Shown piece by piece: positions 1 to 6,192 of a stretch of 21,863 nucleotides of DNA. The stretch's first letter is position 1; every line of letters begins with the position of its first letter. The notes under the pieces were generated by a model. The model did no database searches and was not told where the DNA came from. It worked only from the letters and a program-made list of their open reading frames with translations. A program made the translations under genes and the position numbers. Source of the stretch: JBDKGV01 sp039798005 (GTDB lineage: Bacteria; Fibrobacterota; Fibrobacteria; UBA5070); NCBI GenBank assembly GCA_039798005.1, contig JBDKGV010000025.1, forward strand, positions 1 through 21,863, in the 5' to 3' direction.

Positions 1-1
1 T

Positions 2-154
2 GGGGACTCCGCATCGAGTCCTCGGGTGCGGTTCGCCGTGCGCGTGTGCGACGACCAAGGACTGTGCCGCTTTGCCGACGAGGAGTTCAACATCACGGAC
101 TTCGCGCGCGAAGGAGCCGTGTTCGAACCGTTCGTGCCAGTGAAGGACAGATAG
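2..154 (+). CDS. C-terminal fragment of an unknown protein (5' end outside window)
   Basis: An open frame enters from the left edge and ends at TAG 152-154, giving the last 50 residues of a protein. The piece contains VRFAVRVCDDQGLCRF, then acidic and aromatic stretches, and ends PFVPVKDR. The alternation of hydrophobic residues and the paired Cys suggest a beta-rich, possibly exported domain, but I do not recognise a family. It is called coding because the frame is open from the first base and because a hairpin terminator follows about 40 bp after the stop. It converges with the minus-strand DUF2442 gene. No function is assigned. Confidence 0.55.
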   Translation, partial: GDSASSPRVRFAVRVCDDQGLCRFADEEFNITDFAREGAVFEPFVPVKDR

Positions 155-180
155 AGGCAAGCCAAGCCCCGACACGTTTC

Positions 181-220
181 GGCAAAAAGAAAGCCCGCCT
201 CCATCGCTGGAGACGGGCCT
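181..220. repeat. 40-bp direct repeat, copy 1 (contains a terminator)
   Basis: These 40 bases are identical to 798-837. The two copies flank the DUF4160-DUF2442 pair on either side and each contains an A-rich run followed by the gcccgcctcc/ggagacgggc hairpin. Seen directly in the sequence. The arrangement suggests duplication of the terminator when the gene pair arrived or was rearranged. Confidence 0.85.
193..218 (-). terminator. Rho-independent terminator after the DUF2442 gene
   Basis: A 10-bp stem (193-202 with 209-218, one G-T pair) with a 6-base loop. On the minus strand it is followed by TTTCTTTTT, so it ends the DUF4160-DUF2442 transcript; on the plus strand only a weak CTCTT follows. 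Confidence 0.75.
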
Positions 221-238
221 CTTGCAATTCTGGGGACC

Positions 239-475
239 TCAGGCGGGGACGAGTTCCGCCTGCAGGGTTTCCGGGGCGATGTCCTGTTCGTTGGGCCAGG
301 TCACGACCCCGTAGAAGATGCCAGCTTGCTGGAAGTACGCATCGTTCCTGAGTTCCTGGAAGGCGCTGTAGCCGAGGTACGGTTTCATGTCGAAGAAGCC
401 TTTGGTGCCATCCGCAAGTTCGACGTAGAGCCGATGATCCGATTGTGGTTTCACAAGAGTGACATCGTTTCGCAT
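239..475 (-). CDS. DUF2442 domain-containing protein
   Basis: A small protein of 78 residues beginning MRNDVTLVKPQSDHRLYVEL. The pattern of a leading beta-strand, then LxVELADGTKGxFDMKPYL and a later VTWPNEQDIAPETL segment, is typical of the DUF2442 family. A GTG at 479-481 would add two residues, but the ATG at 473-475 is preferred because GAGG lies 5 bases upstream of it. It starts one or a few bases after the stop of the DUF4160 gene, so the two are co-transcribed and probably translationally coupled. DUF4160 and DUF2442 genes commonly sit together; a toxin-antitoxin-like role has been guessed for such pairs, but nothing in this sequence proves it. It ends shortly before a good terminator at 193-218. 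Confidence 0.85.
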   Translation of the reverse strand: MRNDVTLVKPQSDHRLYVELADGTKGFFDMKPYLGYSAFQELRNDAYFQQAGIFYGVVTWPNEQDIAPETLQAELVPA

Positions 476-482
476 GCACACC

Positions 483-749
483 TCAGAGGGGCTGGATCTT
501 GAATGGATTTTCGCCGCCGATGGCCAAGGCCCAGTCGGCGTCCAACGCTTCTCGATTGAGTTCGATCCATGCTTGGATCAGTCGGAGTTGCTTGCGCGGC
601 ATTTCGCCGGAGAGGATCTCTCCATCGAGAATAGCAATCGCGGCCTCGAATTCACCGTAGCGGGCATGGATGTGCGGAAGGTTGTGCCGCTTGTTGTCGA
701 GCACATACATCCGGATGAGGATTCCATAGAACATCGAAATGACTGGCAT
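483..749 (-). CDS. DUF4160 domain-containing protein
   Basis: An 88-residue protein starting MPVISMFYGILIRMY and containing the family signature HNLPHIHARYGEFEAAIAI followed by LDGEILSGEMPRKQLRLI. This matches DUF4160: a PxIxxFxGIxIxM start, a PHxHxxYG motif and a GxLP-like basic region. The reading frame stays open further upstream to 926, but that extension runs through a terminator and a degenerate piece of serC, so it is not the real N-terminus. An internal ATG at 732-734 (MFYGILIRM) is possible, but the PVIS start is the usual family start. No strong Shine-Dalgarno is visible. The gene heads a two-gene unit with DUF2442. The two-gene unit lies between identical 40-bp repeats. Confidence 0.85.
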   Translation of the reverse strand: MPVISMFYGILIRMYVLDNKRHNLPHIHARYGEFEAAIAILDGEILSGEMPRKQLRLIQAWIELNREALDADWALAIGGENPFKIQPL

Positions 750-797
750 GCAGGACAGTATATCCGCCAAGAGGTGGCTTGGCAATAGAGGGCGGCA

Positions 798-837
798 GGC
801 AAAAAGAAAGCCCGCCTCCATCGCTGGAGACGGGCCT
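798..837. repeat. 40-bp direct repeat, copy 2 (contains a terminator)
   Basis: Identical to 181-220, offset by 617 bp. It is also the left part of a tandem unit of about 122 bp that recurs, diverged, at 928-1048. Confidence 0.85.
810..835 (-). terminator. Rho-independent terminator (duplicate copy)
   Basis: A 10-bp stem (810-819 with 826-835), 6-base loop, followed on the minus strand by TTTCTTTTT. It lies between the decayed serC tail and the DUF4160 gene. On the plus strand the hairpin is followed by TTTTC, so it may work in both directions. Confidence 0.7.
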
Positions 838-854
838 TTTCGATTCCTCGAAGG

Positions 855-926
855 GCAGCTTAGCTGTTGGCCTTCTCGAAGTCCTGCATGGCCTATGATC
901 ATCGCGTCGATGCCGGCTTCGGGCAT
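855..926 (-). pseudogene. Decayed duplicate of the serC 3' end
   Basis: About 72 bp that repeat the last 24 codons of the neighbouring serC (977-1048). The two are nearly identical base for base, including the stop, but this copy has CTATGATC where serC has CTGGATC, a one-base insertion that shifts the frame after MPEAGIDAMI. There is no start region or catalytic part, so it is a non-functional remnant. The duplicated unit also includes the downstream terminator, so the duplication covers gene end plus terminator with a period of about 122 bp. Confidence 0.85.
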
Positions 927-932
927 AAGAAA

Positions 933-958
933 GCCCGCCTCCGTTGCCGAAGGCGGGC
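933..958 (-). terminator. Rho-independent terminator of serC
   Basis: Stem gcccgcct (933-940) with aggcgggc (951-958), extendable by one or two pairs, and on the minus strand a following TTTCTTAT. It lies 23 bp past the serC stop and ends the DUF3047-queF-serC transcript. Confidence 0.75.
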
Positions 959-981
959 TCGTTTCCTTGCGGAAGGTCAGC

Positions 982-2058
982 TTAGCTGTTGGCCTTCTCG
1001 AAGTCCTGCATGGCCTGGATCATCGCGTCGATGCCGGCTTCGGGCATGGCGTTGTAGATCGAGGCGCGGAAGCCGCCGACCGAACGGTGGCCGGTGAAGT
1101 CCACGAAGCCGCGGGACAGGCCCAGCTTCTTGAACGGCTCCTCGTGCTCCTTGTTCAGGGGGATGAAGCAGACGTTCATGTCGGAACGGTCGGCCACGTC
1201 CACAGTGCCCTTGAAGAGCGGGTTGCGGTCGATCTCGGCGTAGAGCTTGGCGGCCTTGGCCTTGTTCTTGGCTTCCATGGCCTCGATGCCGCCGTTCTCT
1301 TCCAGCCACTCGAGCACGAGGTCCAGCACGAAGATGCCGAAGGCCGGCGGGGTGTTGAACATCGAGCCGTTGTCGATGTGGGTCTTGTAGTCGAGCATGG
1401 TCGGGATCTTGCGATCGACCTTGCCCAAGAGGTCCTTGCGCACGATCACGACGGTGACGCCGGAGGGGCCGAGGTTCTTCTGGGCGCCGGCATAGATCAC
1501 GCCGAACTTGCTCACGTCGATCACGCGGGAGCAGATGTCCGAGCTCATGTCGGCCACCAGCGGCATGTCCACGTTCGGGAACTGCTTCCACTGGGTGCCG
1601 AAGATGGTGTTGTTCGAGGTGATGTGCAGGTACTTGGCGCCCGGGGTCGTCTTGATCTCGGTCGGGATCGACGAGTAGGTGCCGTCTTCCTTCTTGGTGC
1701 TGGCAATGACGTTGATCTTGCCGAACAGCTTGGCTTCCTTGATGGCCTTGGAGGCCCAGGTGCCGGTGTCGATGTAGTCGGCGACTTCGTCCTGGCCCAG
1801 GATGTTCATCGGAACCTGGGTGAACTGAAGCGAGGCGCCGCCCTGAACGAACACCACGGCGTACTCGTCGGAGATGTTCATCAGCTTGCGCAGACGAGCC
1901 TCGGCCGAAGCCACGACGGGCTCATAGCGCTTGGAACGGTGGGAACACTCCAGCACGCCGATGCCGGACTCCTTGAAGTCCAGGACCGCCGCAGCGGCCT
2001 TCTCGACGACGGGGCGAGGCAGGATGGCCGGGCCCGAGCTGAAATTCCAGGTAGTCAT
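982..2058 (-). CDS. serC: Phosphoserine aminotransferase (SerC)
   Basis: A PLP-dependent class V aminotransferase that converts 3-phosphohydroxypyruvate and glutamate to O-phosphoserine and 2-oxoglutarate in serine synthesis; the same enzyme can act in pyridoxal phosphate synthesis. Length is 358 residues, close to the usual 360. The N-terminus NFSSGPAILP is the classic SerC start, followed by GIGVLECSHRSK, VVFVQGGASLQF and the PLP-lysine motif YAGAQKNLGPSG with Lys at about residue 194. The C-terminal GHRSVGGFRASIYNAMP is also typical. The ATG overlaps the queF stop (ATGA), so translation is coupled. A terminator follows at 933-958, and the last 72 bp are duplicated just beyond it. Confidence 0.97.
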   Translation of the reverse strand: MTTWNFSSGPAILPRPVVEKAAAAVLDFKESGIGVLECSHRSKRYEPVVASAEARLRKLMNISDEYAVVFVQGGASLQFTQVPMNILGQDEVADYIDTGTWASKAIKEAKLFGKINVIASTKKEDGTYSSIPTEIKTTPGAKYLHITSNNTIFGTQWKQFPNVDMPLVADMSSDICSRVIDVSKFGVIYAGAQKNLGPSGVTVVIVRKDLLGKVDRKIPTMLDYKTHIDNGSMFNTPPAFGIFVLDLVLEWLEENGGIEAMEAKNKAKAAKLYAEIDRNPLFKGTVDVADRSDMNVCFIPLNKEHEEPFKKLGLSRGFVDFTGHRSVGGFRASIYNAMPEAGIDAMIQAMQDFEKANS

Positions 2059-2450
2059 GGTACGTCTCCGAAGGTTGCGACGGCTGTTGTCTGGATGCCG
2101 CCACGTGGGTTGAAGATGCCGCGAACTTCCATCCAGGCCGGATCGCAGGTTCGCATGAGATCCCTGAGCATGAGATTGACCACATGCTCGTGAAAGATCC
2201 CCAGCGGACGGAAGAAGAGTATGTATTCCTTGAAGCTTTTCAGCTCAATACAAAGATTTTTTGGTCGATAGCGGATCGAGATGGTTGCGAAGTCGGGCAG
2301 GCCCGTCTTGGGGCAGATGCAGGTGAATTCGGGCACCTGGATCTCGATGTCGGTGCGTGAGCCCGGGAACTGGAATGCCCATGACTCGATCTCCGGCGTG
2401 TCGAGGTTGGGGATGTGGTCTTGGCGACCTTCGTATTCCGAATCGCTCAT
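2055..2450 (-). CDS. queF: NADPH-dependent 7-cyano-7-deazaguanine reductase (QueF, short type)
   Basis: Reduces preQ0 to preQ1 in the pathway to queuosine, the modified base at tRNA position 34. The 131-residue length fits the short unimodular (type I, Bacillus-like) form. The catalytic Cys lies in CICPKTGLPDF (Cys46), with the acid Asp53 following. The family's NADPH-binding QueF motif is seen as ELKSFKEY (residues 69-76), then FFRPLGIFHEHVVN with the conserved Glu-His. The start ATG 2448-2450 overlaps the stop of the DUF3047 gene by 4 bp, and its own stop overlaps the serC start by 4 bp. No other queuosine genes are seen in the window. Confidence 0.96.
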   Translation of the reverse strand: MSDSEYEGRQDHIPNLDTPEIESWAFQFPGSRTDIEIQVPEFTCICPKTGLPDFATISIRYRPKNLCIELKSFKEYILFFRPLGIFHEHVVNLMLRDLMRTCDPAWMEVRGIFNPRGGIQTTAVATFGDVP

Positions 2451-3190
2451 TTGTGCTCCGGTTGGGCAAGAATGGACCCGAAGCGCACGGCCACGGGCTG
2501 GTTTGGATTGTTGCTGCGCACGCTCACGGCCACCGACAGCGCCAAGTGGCGCGGCACGTAGCCGAAGGTCCTGCGGAAGTCTTCCCAGACATTGACGGAA
2601 TCCGTCATGATCTTGCCGAAGTCGCGACGGTCGCGCAGCACGACGGCCTTGGGGCGCCAGTTGTCGCCGCTGGCCCAGATCTTTCCTTTGTCGTGGCGTG
2701 GGCTCCAGACATACCGCAGCGTCTTCTCGAAGCCGAAGCTCGAAGCCAAGGTCACGTCCAAGGCCACCACGGCATCGGCTTGGTTGATGCGCGACTTCGC
2801 CAGCGAATCGGCGGGTGTCACGCCCCAGCTCCAGCGCAGGATGGGGTGGCTTTCGGCATCCCATCGCACCTTGCGGCGAAGCGTGGCCGCGTGCCCTCCG
2901 TAGACGGTCATCTCCAGGTGACAAGTGTCGCCGGAGCACGGCTGGGACCACACGGCGCTGTCGCCAGCCCTCAAGCGCCAAGAGCCGTCCTGGGCGCCAA
3001 AGTGGGTCAGGTCCAAGGCATTCCCGTGAGGCATGGTCTCGGCGAACTTCCAATCGCACCCGCTCAAGCCCAAGGAAAGAAACGCAAAAAGGGCGACAGA
3101 GACGACTCTGTGCCCAAGCTTCTTACCTGTGCCGCAATCCACCGCGATGGGCGGCTGAAAGGGACGTGCTTTGCGTGTTGTACTCGGCAT
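2447..3190 (-). CDS. DUF3047-type lipoprotein
   Basis: A 247-residue protein with an N-terminal export signal ending in the lipobox LSGC (Cys at about 45), so probably a lipoprotein. The body contains LRWSWGV, KSRINQADAVVALDVTL, LRYVWS and a C-terminal VAVSVRSNNPNQPVAVRFG segment. Together these resemble DUF3047 proteins, a family of unknown function with an LxWxW core and an R-N-AxDxAxxVY-like centre. The ATG at 3190 gives a long n-region; an in-frame GTG at 3140-3142 would give a more typical signal peptide, so the start is uncertain. It lies about 30 bp behind tRNA-Cys and overlaps queF by ATGA, making it first protein gene of the cluster. Link to queuosine or serine metabolism is not evident. 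Confidence 0.8.
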   Translation of the reverse strand: MPSTTRKARPFQPPIAVDCGTGKKLGHRVVSVALFAFLSLGLSGCDWKFAETMPHGNALDLTHFGAQDGSWRLRAGDSAVWSQPCSGDTCHLEMTVYGGHAATLRRKVRWDAESHPILRWSWGVTPADSLAKSRINQADAVVALDVTLASSFGFEKTLRYVWSPRHDKGKIWASGDNWRPKAVVLRDRRDFGKIMTDSVNVWEDFRRTFGYVPRHLALSVAVSVRSNNPNQPVAVRFGSILAQPEHK

Positions 3191-3219
3191 CGCTGGTTTG
3201 AACAGACTCCTGTCCGAAG

Positions 3220-3290
3220 AGGTACCACCCGGATTCGAACCGGGGTTGACGGTTTTGCAGACCGCTCCCTAACCACTTGGGTATGGTACC
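3220..3290 (-). tRNA. tRNA-Cys (anticodon GCA)
   Basis: On the minus strand the sequence folds into a full cloverleaf. Acceptor GGTACCA pairs perfectly with TGGTACC, the anticodon arm is GCGGT-CTGCAAA-ACCGT with anticodon GCA, and the T arm is CCCGG-TTCGAAT-CCGGG. The D arm contains CCCAAGTGGTTAGGG. The discriminator base is U, the known identity element for tRNA-Cys. CCA is not encoded. Length is 71 nt. Confidence 0.95.
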
Positions 3291-3301
3291 GTAGGAGGAA
3301 A

Positions 3302-3330
3302 AATGTACACGACAGACCTCGAAATGCCAA
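3302..3330 (-). promoter_or_regulatory. Sigma70-type promoter of tRNA-Cys
   Basis: On the minus strand TTGGCA (5 of 6 to the -35 consensus) is followed after exactly 17 bases by TACATT (4 of 6 to the -10). The -10 ends 11 bases before the first tRNA base. It may also feed the DUF3047-queF-serC genes, since no clear terminator separates them from the tRNA. Confidence 0.65.
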
Positions 3331-3356
3331 GGGCAGGTCTGCGTGCTTTTGGGAAA

Positions 3357-4427
3357 TCAGCGACCCAAGGAAGAAAGCGGGTGTTCACCCATCGGAGTGC
3401 CGCTGGGACCGGGGATCACGAAGGCGCGGGCGGCGCGGGAACGACGGCCATGTCCGGTGAACTTCTCCACGGCGGCTTCGGTCAGGGACGACCAGCCCAG
3501 CTCCACGGTGCTCAAGCCGCGCTGGAGGGCGAACGGATGGTTGCCGAAGCCGATGACGCCGGGGCGCGAGAGCCTCTTGGCGCGATCGAGATGCTCCAAG
3601 GCGGCCAAGGCCAGCAGGTCGTCGGCGCAGACCCAGAGATCGGCGCGGGCCGAGAGGGCGGCTTCAAAGAAGGTGTCCAGGTCGTAGGGGCGCAGGCCGG
3701 TGTCCTGCAAGGCAAGACGCATGATCTTGTCCAGGATGCCGGGGCGGTCGGTGCACATGGGGGTCGGGAAGACGCTTTCCCAATTGAGCACATCGACCCA
3801 GCGCGAACCCCACACTTCGGTCAGGCCGAGGCGGATGCATTCGAGGTGGTGGTGCAGGTGGGCTTCGCCGGGTCCCGGCAGCAGCAGCACGCGCTGGGGG
3901 TGGTACTGGGCGGTGAGGTGGTCGGTGAGCACGCGACCGGCCAGGTCCCAATCGGGTTCCAGGACATGGCAGTTGTGTGGCAGATGGGCGGGATGCTCGT
4001 CATCCAGCGGCGAGGTGTGGAACCACACCACGGGGCAGTCGACGGATTCCGCAGCGACCTTCCAGAGCGGCAGTTCGCGACCGTAGCCCGGATCGAGCAG
4101 GAGTACGCCGGAGAGGTTTTCCCCCAAGGCGGCGGCCTGGAGTTCGAAGGCGCGCACATCGGCCGCGGAAATGTTGCCCTTGCGGTCATAGGCGAGGTTC
4201 ACCCACGCAAGGCGCAGGCCCATTCCCTGCAAGGCTTGGCGGATGTGCAGATACAGCTGGAAGCGGTTGCCCGGGGCCCCCGCCGGATCGGTGGATCTTC
4301 CCAGGGCGCCGATGACCAGCACCGTCTTGGTCGCCGAGGGGGCTTCGGCGCGGGAGCGCCCTTCCTCGGGAACCGGAGAGTAGGAAGTGTCGACATCTTC
4401 GAGGGAATCCTGAATCTTGGCGTCCAT
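3357..4427 (-). CDS. LacI-type periplasmic-binding-fold protein without a visible DNA-binding domain
   Basis: A 356-residue protein. After a low-complexity N-terminus it shows VLVIGALGRS, a sugar-binding-fold first strand. Later come GVLLLDPG, VVWFHTSPLDDE and RVLLLPGPGEAHLHHHLE, and near the end ADLWVCADDLLALAALEHL followed by PGVIGFGNHPFALQRGLSTV. The last two match the LacI/GntR effector-domain pattern in which an 'AxxD..A.G.....' helix is followed by 'vxGFDn....gLTTv'. No helix-turn-helix and no export signal are seen in the first 40 residues, so it may be a stand-alone sensor or a regulator that lost its DNA-binding part. ATG 4425-4427 is chosen; a TTG at 4436 would add three residues and overlaps a palindrome. 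Confidence 0.7.
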   Translation of the reverse strand: MDAKIQDSLEDVDTSYSPVPEEGRSRAEAPSATKTVLVIGALGRSTDPAGAPGNRFQLYLHIRQALQGMGLRLAWVNLAYDRKGNISAADVRAFELQAAALGENLSGVLLLDPGYGRELPLWKVAAESVDCPVVWFHTSPLDDEHPAHLPHNCHVLEPDWDLAGRVLTDHLTAQYHPQRVLLLPGPGEAHLHHHLECIRLGLTEVWGSRWVDVLNWESVFPTPMCTDRPGILDKIMRLALQDTGLRPYDLDTFFEAALSARADLWVCADDLLALAALEHLDRAKRLSRPGVIGFGNHPFALQRGLSTVELGWSSLTEAAVEKFTGHGRRSRAARAFVIPGPSGTPMGEHPLSSLGR

Positions 4428-4433
4428 ACCCTT

Positions 4434-4448
4434 CAATGTATCACATTG
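4434..4448. promoter_or_regulatory. 15-bp palindrome, possible operator
   Basis: CAATGT-ATC-ACATTG is a perfect 6-bp inverted repeat with a 3-base spacer, just upstream of the start of the LacI-fold gene on the minus strand. The position fits an autoregulatory site, but this protein has no visible DNA-binding domain, so the binding partner is unknown. Confidence 0.35.
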
Positions 4449-4460
4449 AGCGCATGGTGG

Positions 4461-4489
4461 TGCAGGGTATTCGGGCGCCTCCCTTCGGG
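4461..4489 (+). repeat. Left imperfect inverted repeat flanking the Rpn-like gene
   Basis: The sequence at 4461-4489 matches the reverse complement of 5585-5610 at about 24 of 29 aligned positions. The core GCGCCTCCCTT is identical. The pair encloses the Rpn-like gene, as ends of a mobile unit would, though it could be two members of a scattered repeat. Confidence 0.45.
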
Positions 4490-4526
4490 ACCGGGCTGCC
4501 TGCCAAGCCTCCTCGCCAATTCATGG

Positions 4527-4547
4527 AGACGCCCCGCCAGGGCGTCT
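4527..4547. repeat. REP-like palindrome
   Basis: AGACGCCC-CGCCA-GGGCGTCT forms a perfect 8-bp stem with a 5-base loop. It has no following T-run, so it is not a terminator. It lies in the non-coding stretch before the Rpn-like gene and resembles scattered palindromic repeats of bacterial genomes. Confidence 0.5.
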
Positions 4548-4685
4548 GTACGGGGCTGCGGGGTCTTGGGCCTTGGGGCCGGCATCCCTTGCGCCAGAAC
4601 AACAGCAGGGCGCAGTTCAAGTTCCCTAAAGGCATGGGTGAAGAAATGAATTGCTCATCTGTTCATCTCGAGATAGATTCAAGTC

Positions 4686-5519
4686 ATGCCGCGCAAGCCA
4701 CGCCTTTCCATCGATCAAGGGATCAAGGAGCTTCTCCAGCTCCGCCCCCGGGATGCTCTCGCCTTCCTGCTGCCCGACGTGCATGCCCACCGGGGTGATC
4801 CGATTGGCTGGGAGTTCCTTGCCACCCAAGTCCGCAAGAAGGATCTGCGCGGCAAGGGCTTTGTCATGGATCTTACCATCCGCTACCTGTTCCCGGAAGC
4901 GGCATCACTCCTTCTCGTGTTGGTAGAGCACTGGTCAGAAGCGCGATCCATGGACTTGGTTCGTACTGCCCACTATTACTTGGACTTGATGGAGCGATTC
5001 CCTGGTGAGGCTATTGTTCCGGTGGCCCTTGTCACGGAACTGGTGCCACGCGTCGTGGTGGACCGGATCGTGGGTCAAGACCAGGAACGGGAGTACCTGC
5101 GCTTTCAAACGCGTGTTGTGCAGTTGGCCAAGGAGGAGGCGACCCGATGGATACGCACGCGAAACTTGGTCGCTGGAACCTTGCTGCTGGCGATGCGCGG
5201 AATCGAGAAGGATCTTGGTGGACTCCATGCCATGGCTGATGAATTCCAATCCGGCGGCAGTGAACAAGAAATCGCACAGCTGTTCCCTTTGTTCACGGCA
5301 GTAGGTAGATTGAACGAGCATGAAGAGGAGGCGATCATGAGCTATTTGGCAAGCATGCCCAAGCCGAAAATCCAGATCAAGATTGAAGAGGCCGCCAGGA
5401 AGGAAGGCGCCCGGGCCAAGGCTCTGGAAGATGCTCGCAAGATGCGTGAGCATGGCATTGAGTGGGGCATTGTGACGGATGTGACCGGTATCAAGCCCGA
5501 GGACCTGCAGGCGGATTGA
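4686..5519 (+). CDS. Rpn/DUF4351-like PD-(D/E)XK nuclease family protein (putative transposase)
   Basis: A 277-residue protein of the recombination-promoting nuclease group. Family features seen are the short basic N-terminus, FVMDLTIRYLF (Asp62), LLLVLVEHWSEA (Glu81), RTAHYYLDLMERFP and a charged C-terminus EEAARKEGARAKALEDARKM, where many family members carry repeats. In active relatives the second motif is usually E-x-Q/K; here it is E-H-W, so the lysine-equivalent is replaced by Trp and catalysis is doubtful. The start ATG has no obvious ribosome binding site. Imperfect inverted repeats at 4461-4489 and 5585-5610 enclose the gene, suggesting it arrived as a small mobile unit. Family assignment is by pattern and reasonably secure; activity is not. 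Confidence 0.75.
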   Translation: MPRKPRLSIDQGIKELLQLRPRDALAFLLPDVHAHRGDPIGWEFLATQVRKKDLRGKGFVMDLTIRYLFPEAASLLLVLVEHWSEARSMDLVRTAHYYLDLMERFPGEAIVPVALVTELVPRVVVDRIVGQDQEREYLRFQTRVVQLAKEEATRWIRTRNLVAGTLLLAMRGIEKDLGGLHAMADEFQSGGSEQEIAQLFPLFTAVGRLNEHEEEAIMSYLASMPKPKIQIKIEEAARKEGARAKALEDARKMREHGIEWGIVTDVTGIKPEDLQAD

Positions 5520-5584
5520 GCTCTCGTTCCCGGCCCCACCACGCGGCTCCGGAGCGGTTCCCGAGACCACAATGCTGTTCTGCG

Positions 5585-5610
5585 CCCAAGGGAGGCGCAC
5601 AAAACCCGCA
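5585..5610 (-). repeat. Right imperfect inverted repeat flanking the Rpn-like gene
   Basis: Reverse-complement partner of 4461-4489, including the exact core CCAAGGGAGGCGC minus one base. It lies 66 bp past the stop of the Rpn-like gene and before purE. Confidence 0.45.
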
Positions 5611-5682
5611 GGGCAGCGTGCTGGCAGATGGCTACTTTGCTGTCTCGAGTTCAGTTTCAAGTCTAACCGTAGGGGTGTCACG

Positions 5683-6180
5683 ATGAGCGAGAAGAAGCCG
5701 TTGGTGGGTGTGATCATGGGCTCGAAGAGCGACTGGGAAACGATGAAGAACGCCACCGACATGCTCACCGCGCTGGGCGTTTCGTGCGAGGCGAAGGTCA
5801 TGAGTGCGCACCGCACTCCCGATCTCGTGAACGAATACGCCGGCAAGGCGCGCGAACGCGGCATGCGCGTGATCATCGCCGGAGCCGGTGGCGCCGCCCA
5901 CTTGGCCGGGGTGGCCGCAGGCGCGACACCGCTGCCGGTGCTGGCCGTGCCCATCCAGACCAAGTCCTTGGGCGGCTTGGATTCCCTGCTTGCCATGGTC
6001 CAGATGCCCAAGGGCATCCCCGTCGCGACGTTCGCCATCGGCAACGCCGGTGCCGCCAATGCGGGCATCTTCGCGGCCCAGATCCTGGCGGGCGACCACC
6101 CCGAGATCGCGGCGGCCTTGGATGCCTTCCGCGCCAAGCAGACCGCCGATGGGGAAGCCAACACCGAGCTGCCTGTGTAG
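5683..6180 (+). CDS. purE: N5-carboxyaminoimidazole ribonucleotide mutase (PurE)
   Basis: Moves the carboxyl group of N5-CAIR to C4 to give CAIR in de novo purine synthesis, in the cytoplasm as an octamer. The 165 residues fit class I PurE. Visible motifs are VGVIMGSKSDWETM near the N-terminus, MSAHRTPD with the catalytic His43, IIAGAGGAAHLAGV, VLAVPIQTKSLGGLDSLLA and ATFAIGNAGAANAG. ATG 5683 is chosen because AGGGG lies about 7 bases upstream and the protein then starts right before the first strand. No purK is adjacent, which is unusual for the N5-CAIR route but not rare. The frame is open further upstream, but that part lies in the repeat area. Confidence 0.97.
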   Translation: MSEKKPLVGVIMGSKSDWETMKNATDMLTALGVSCEAKVMSAHRTPDLVNEYAGKARERGMRVIIAGAGGAAHLAGVAAGATPLPVLAVPIQTKSLGGLDSLLAMVQMPKGIPVATFAIGNAGAANAGIFAAQILAGDHPEIAAALDAFRAKQTADGEANTELPV

Positions 6181-6192
6181 GCATTGCTCGCA

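Noticed and set aside
750..926. N-terminal extension of the DUF4160 protein to an ATG at 926
   Set aside because: The extension would read through the terminator at 810-835 and the frameshifted serC remnant; the family start is at 749.
181..958. CRISPR-like array from the three similar hairpins
   Set aside because: Only three copies at irregular spacing, each behind a gene end with a T-run: they are terminators, and no spacers or cas genes are present.
739..2193. A 484-codon plus-strand frame
   Set aside because: It lies antisense to serC, which has full family motifs; its product is His/Val/Gly-rich with no recognisable domain, a shadow of GC-rich codon use.
3200..3216. Small hairpin between tRNA-Cys and the DUF3047 gene as a terminator
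   Set aside because: Only a 6-bp stem with a 4-base loop and no T-run on the minus strand.
2357..3460. Long plus-strand frame across DUF3047, queF and tRNA-Cys
   Set aside because: Antisense to recognised genes and running through a tRNA; composition is that of a shadow frame.
3303..4649. 448-codon plus-strand frame
   Set aside because: Antisense to the LacI-fold gene, Gly/Gln/Ala-rich with no family pattern or credible start signal.
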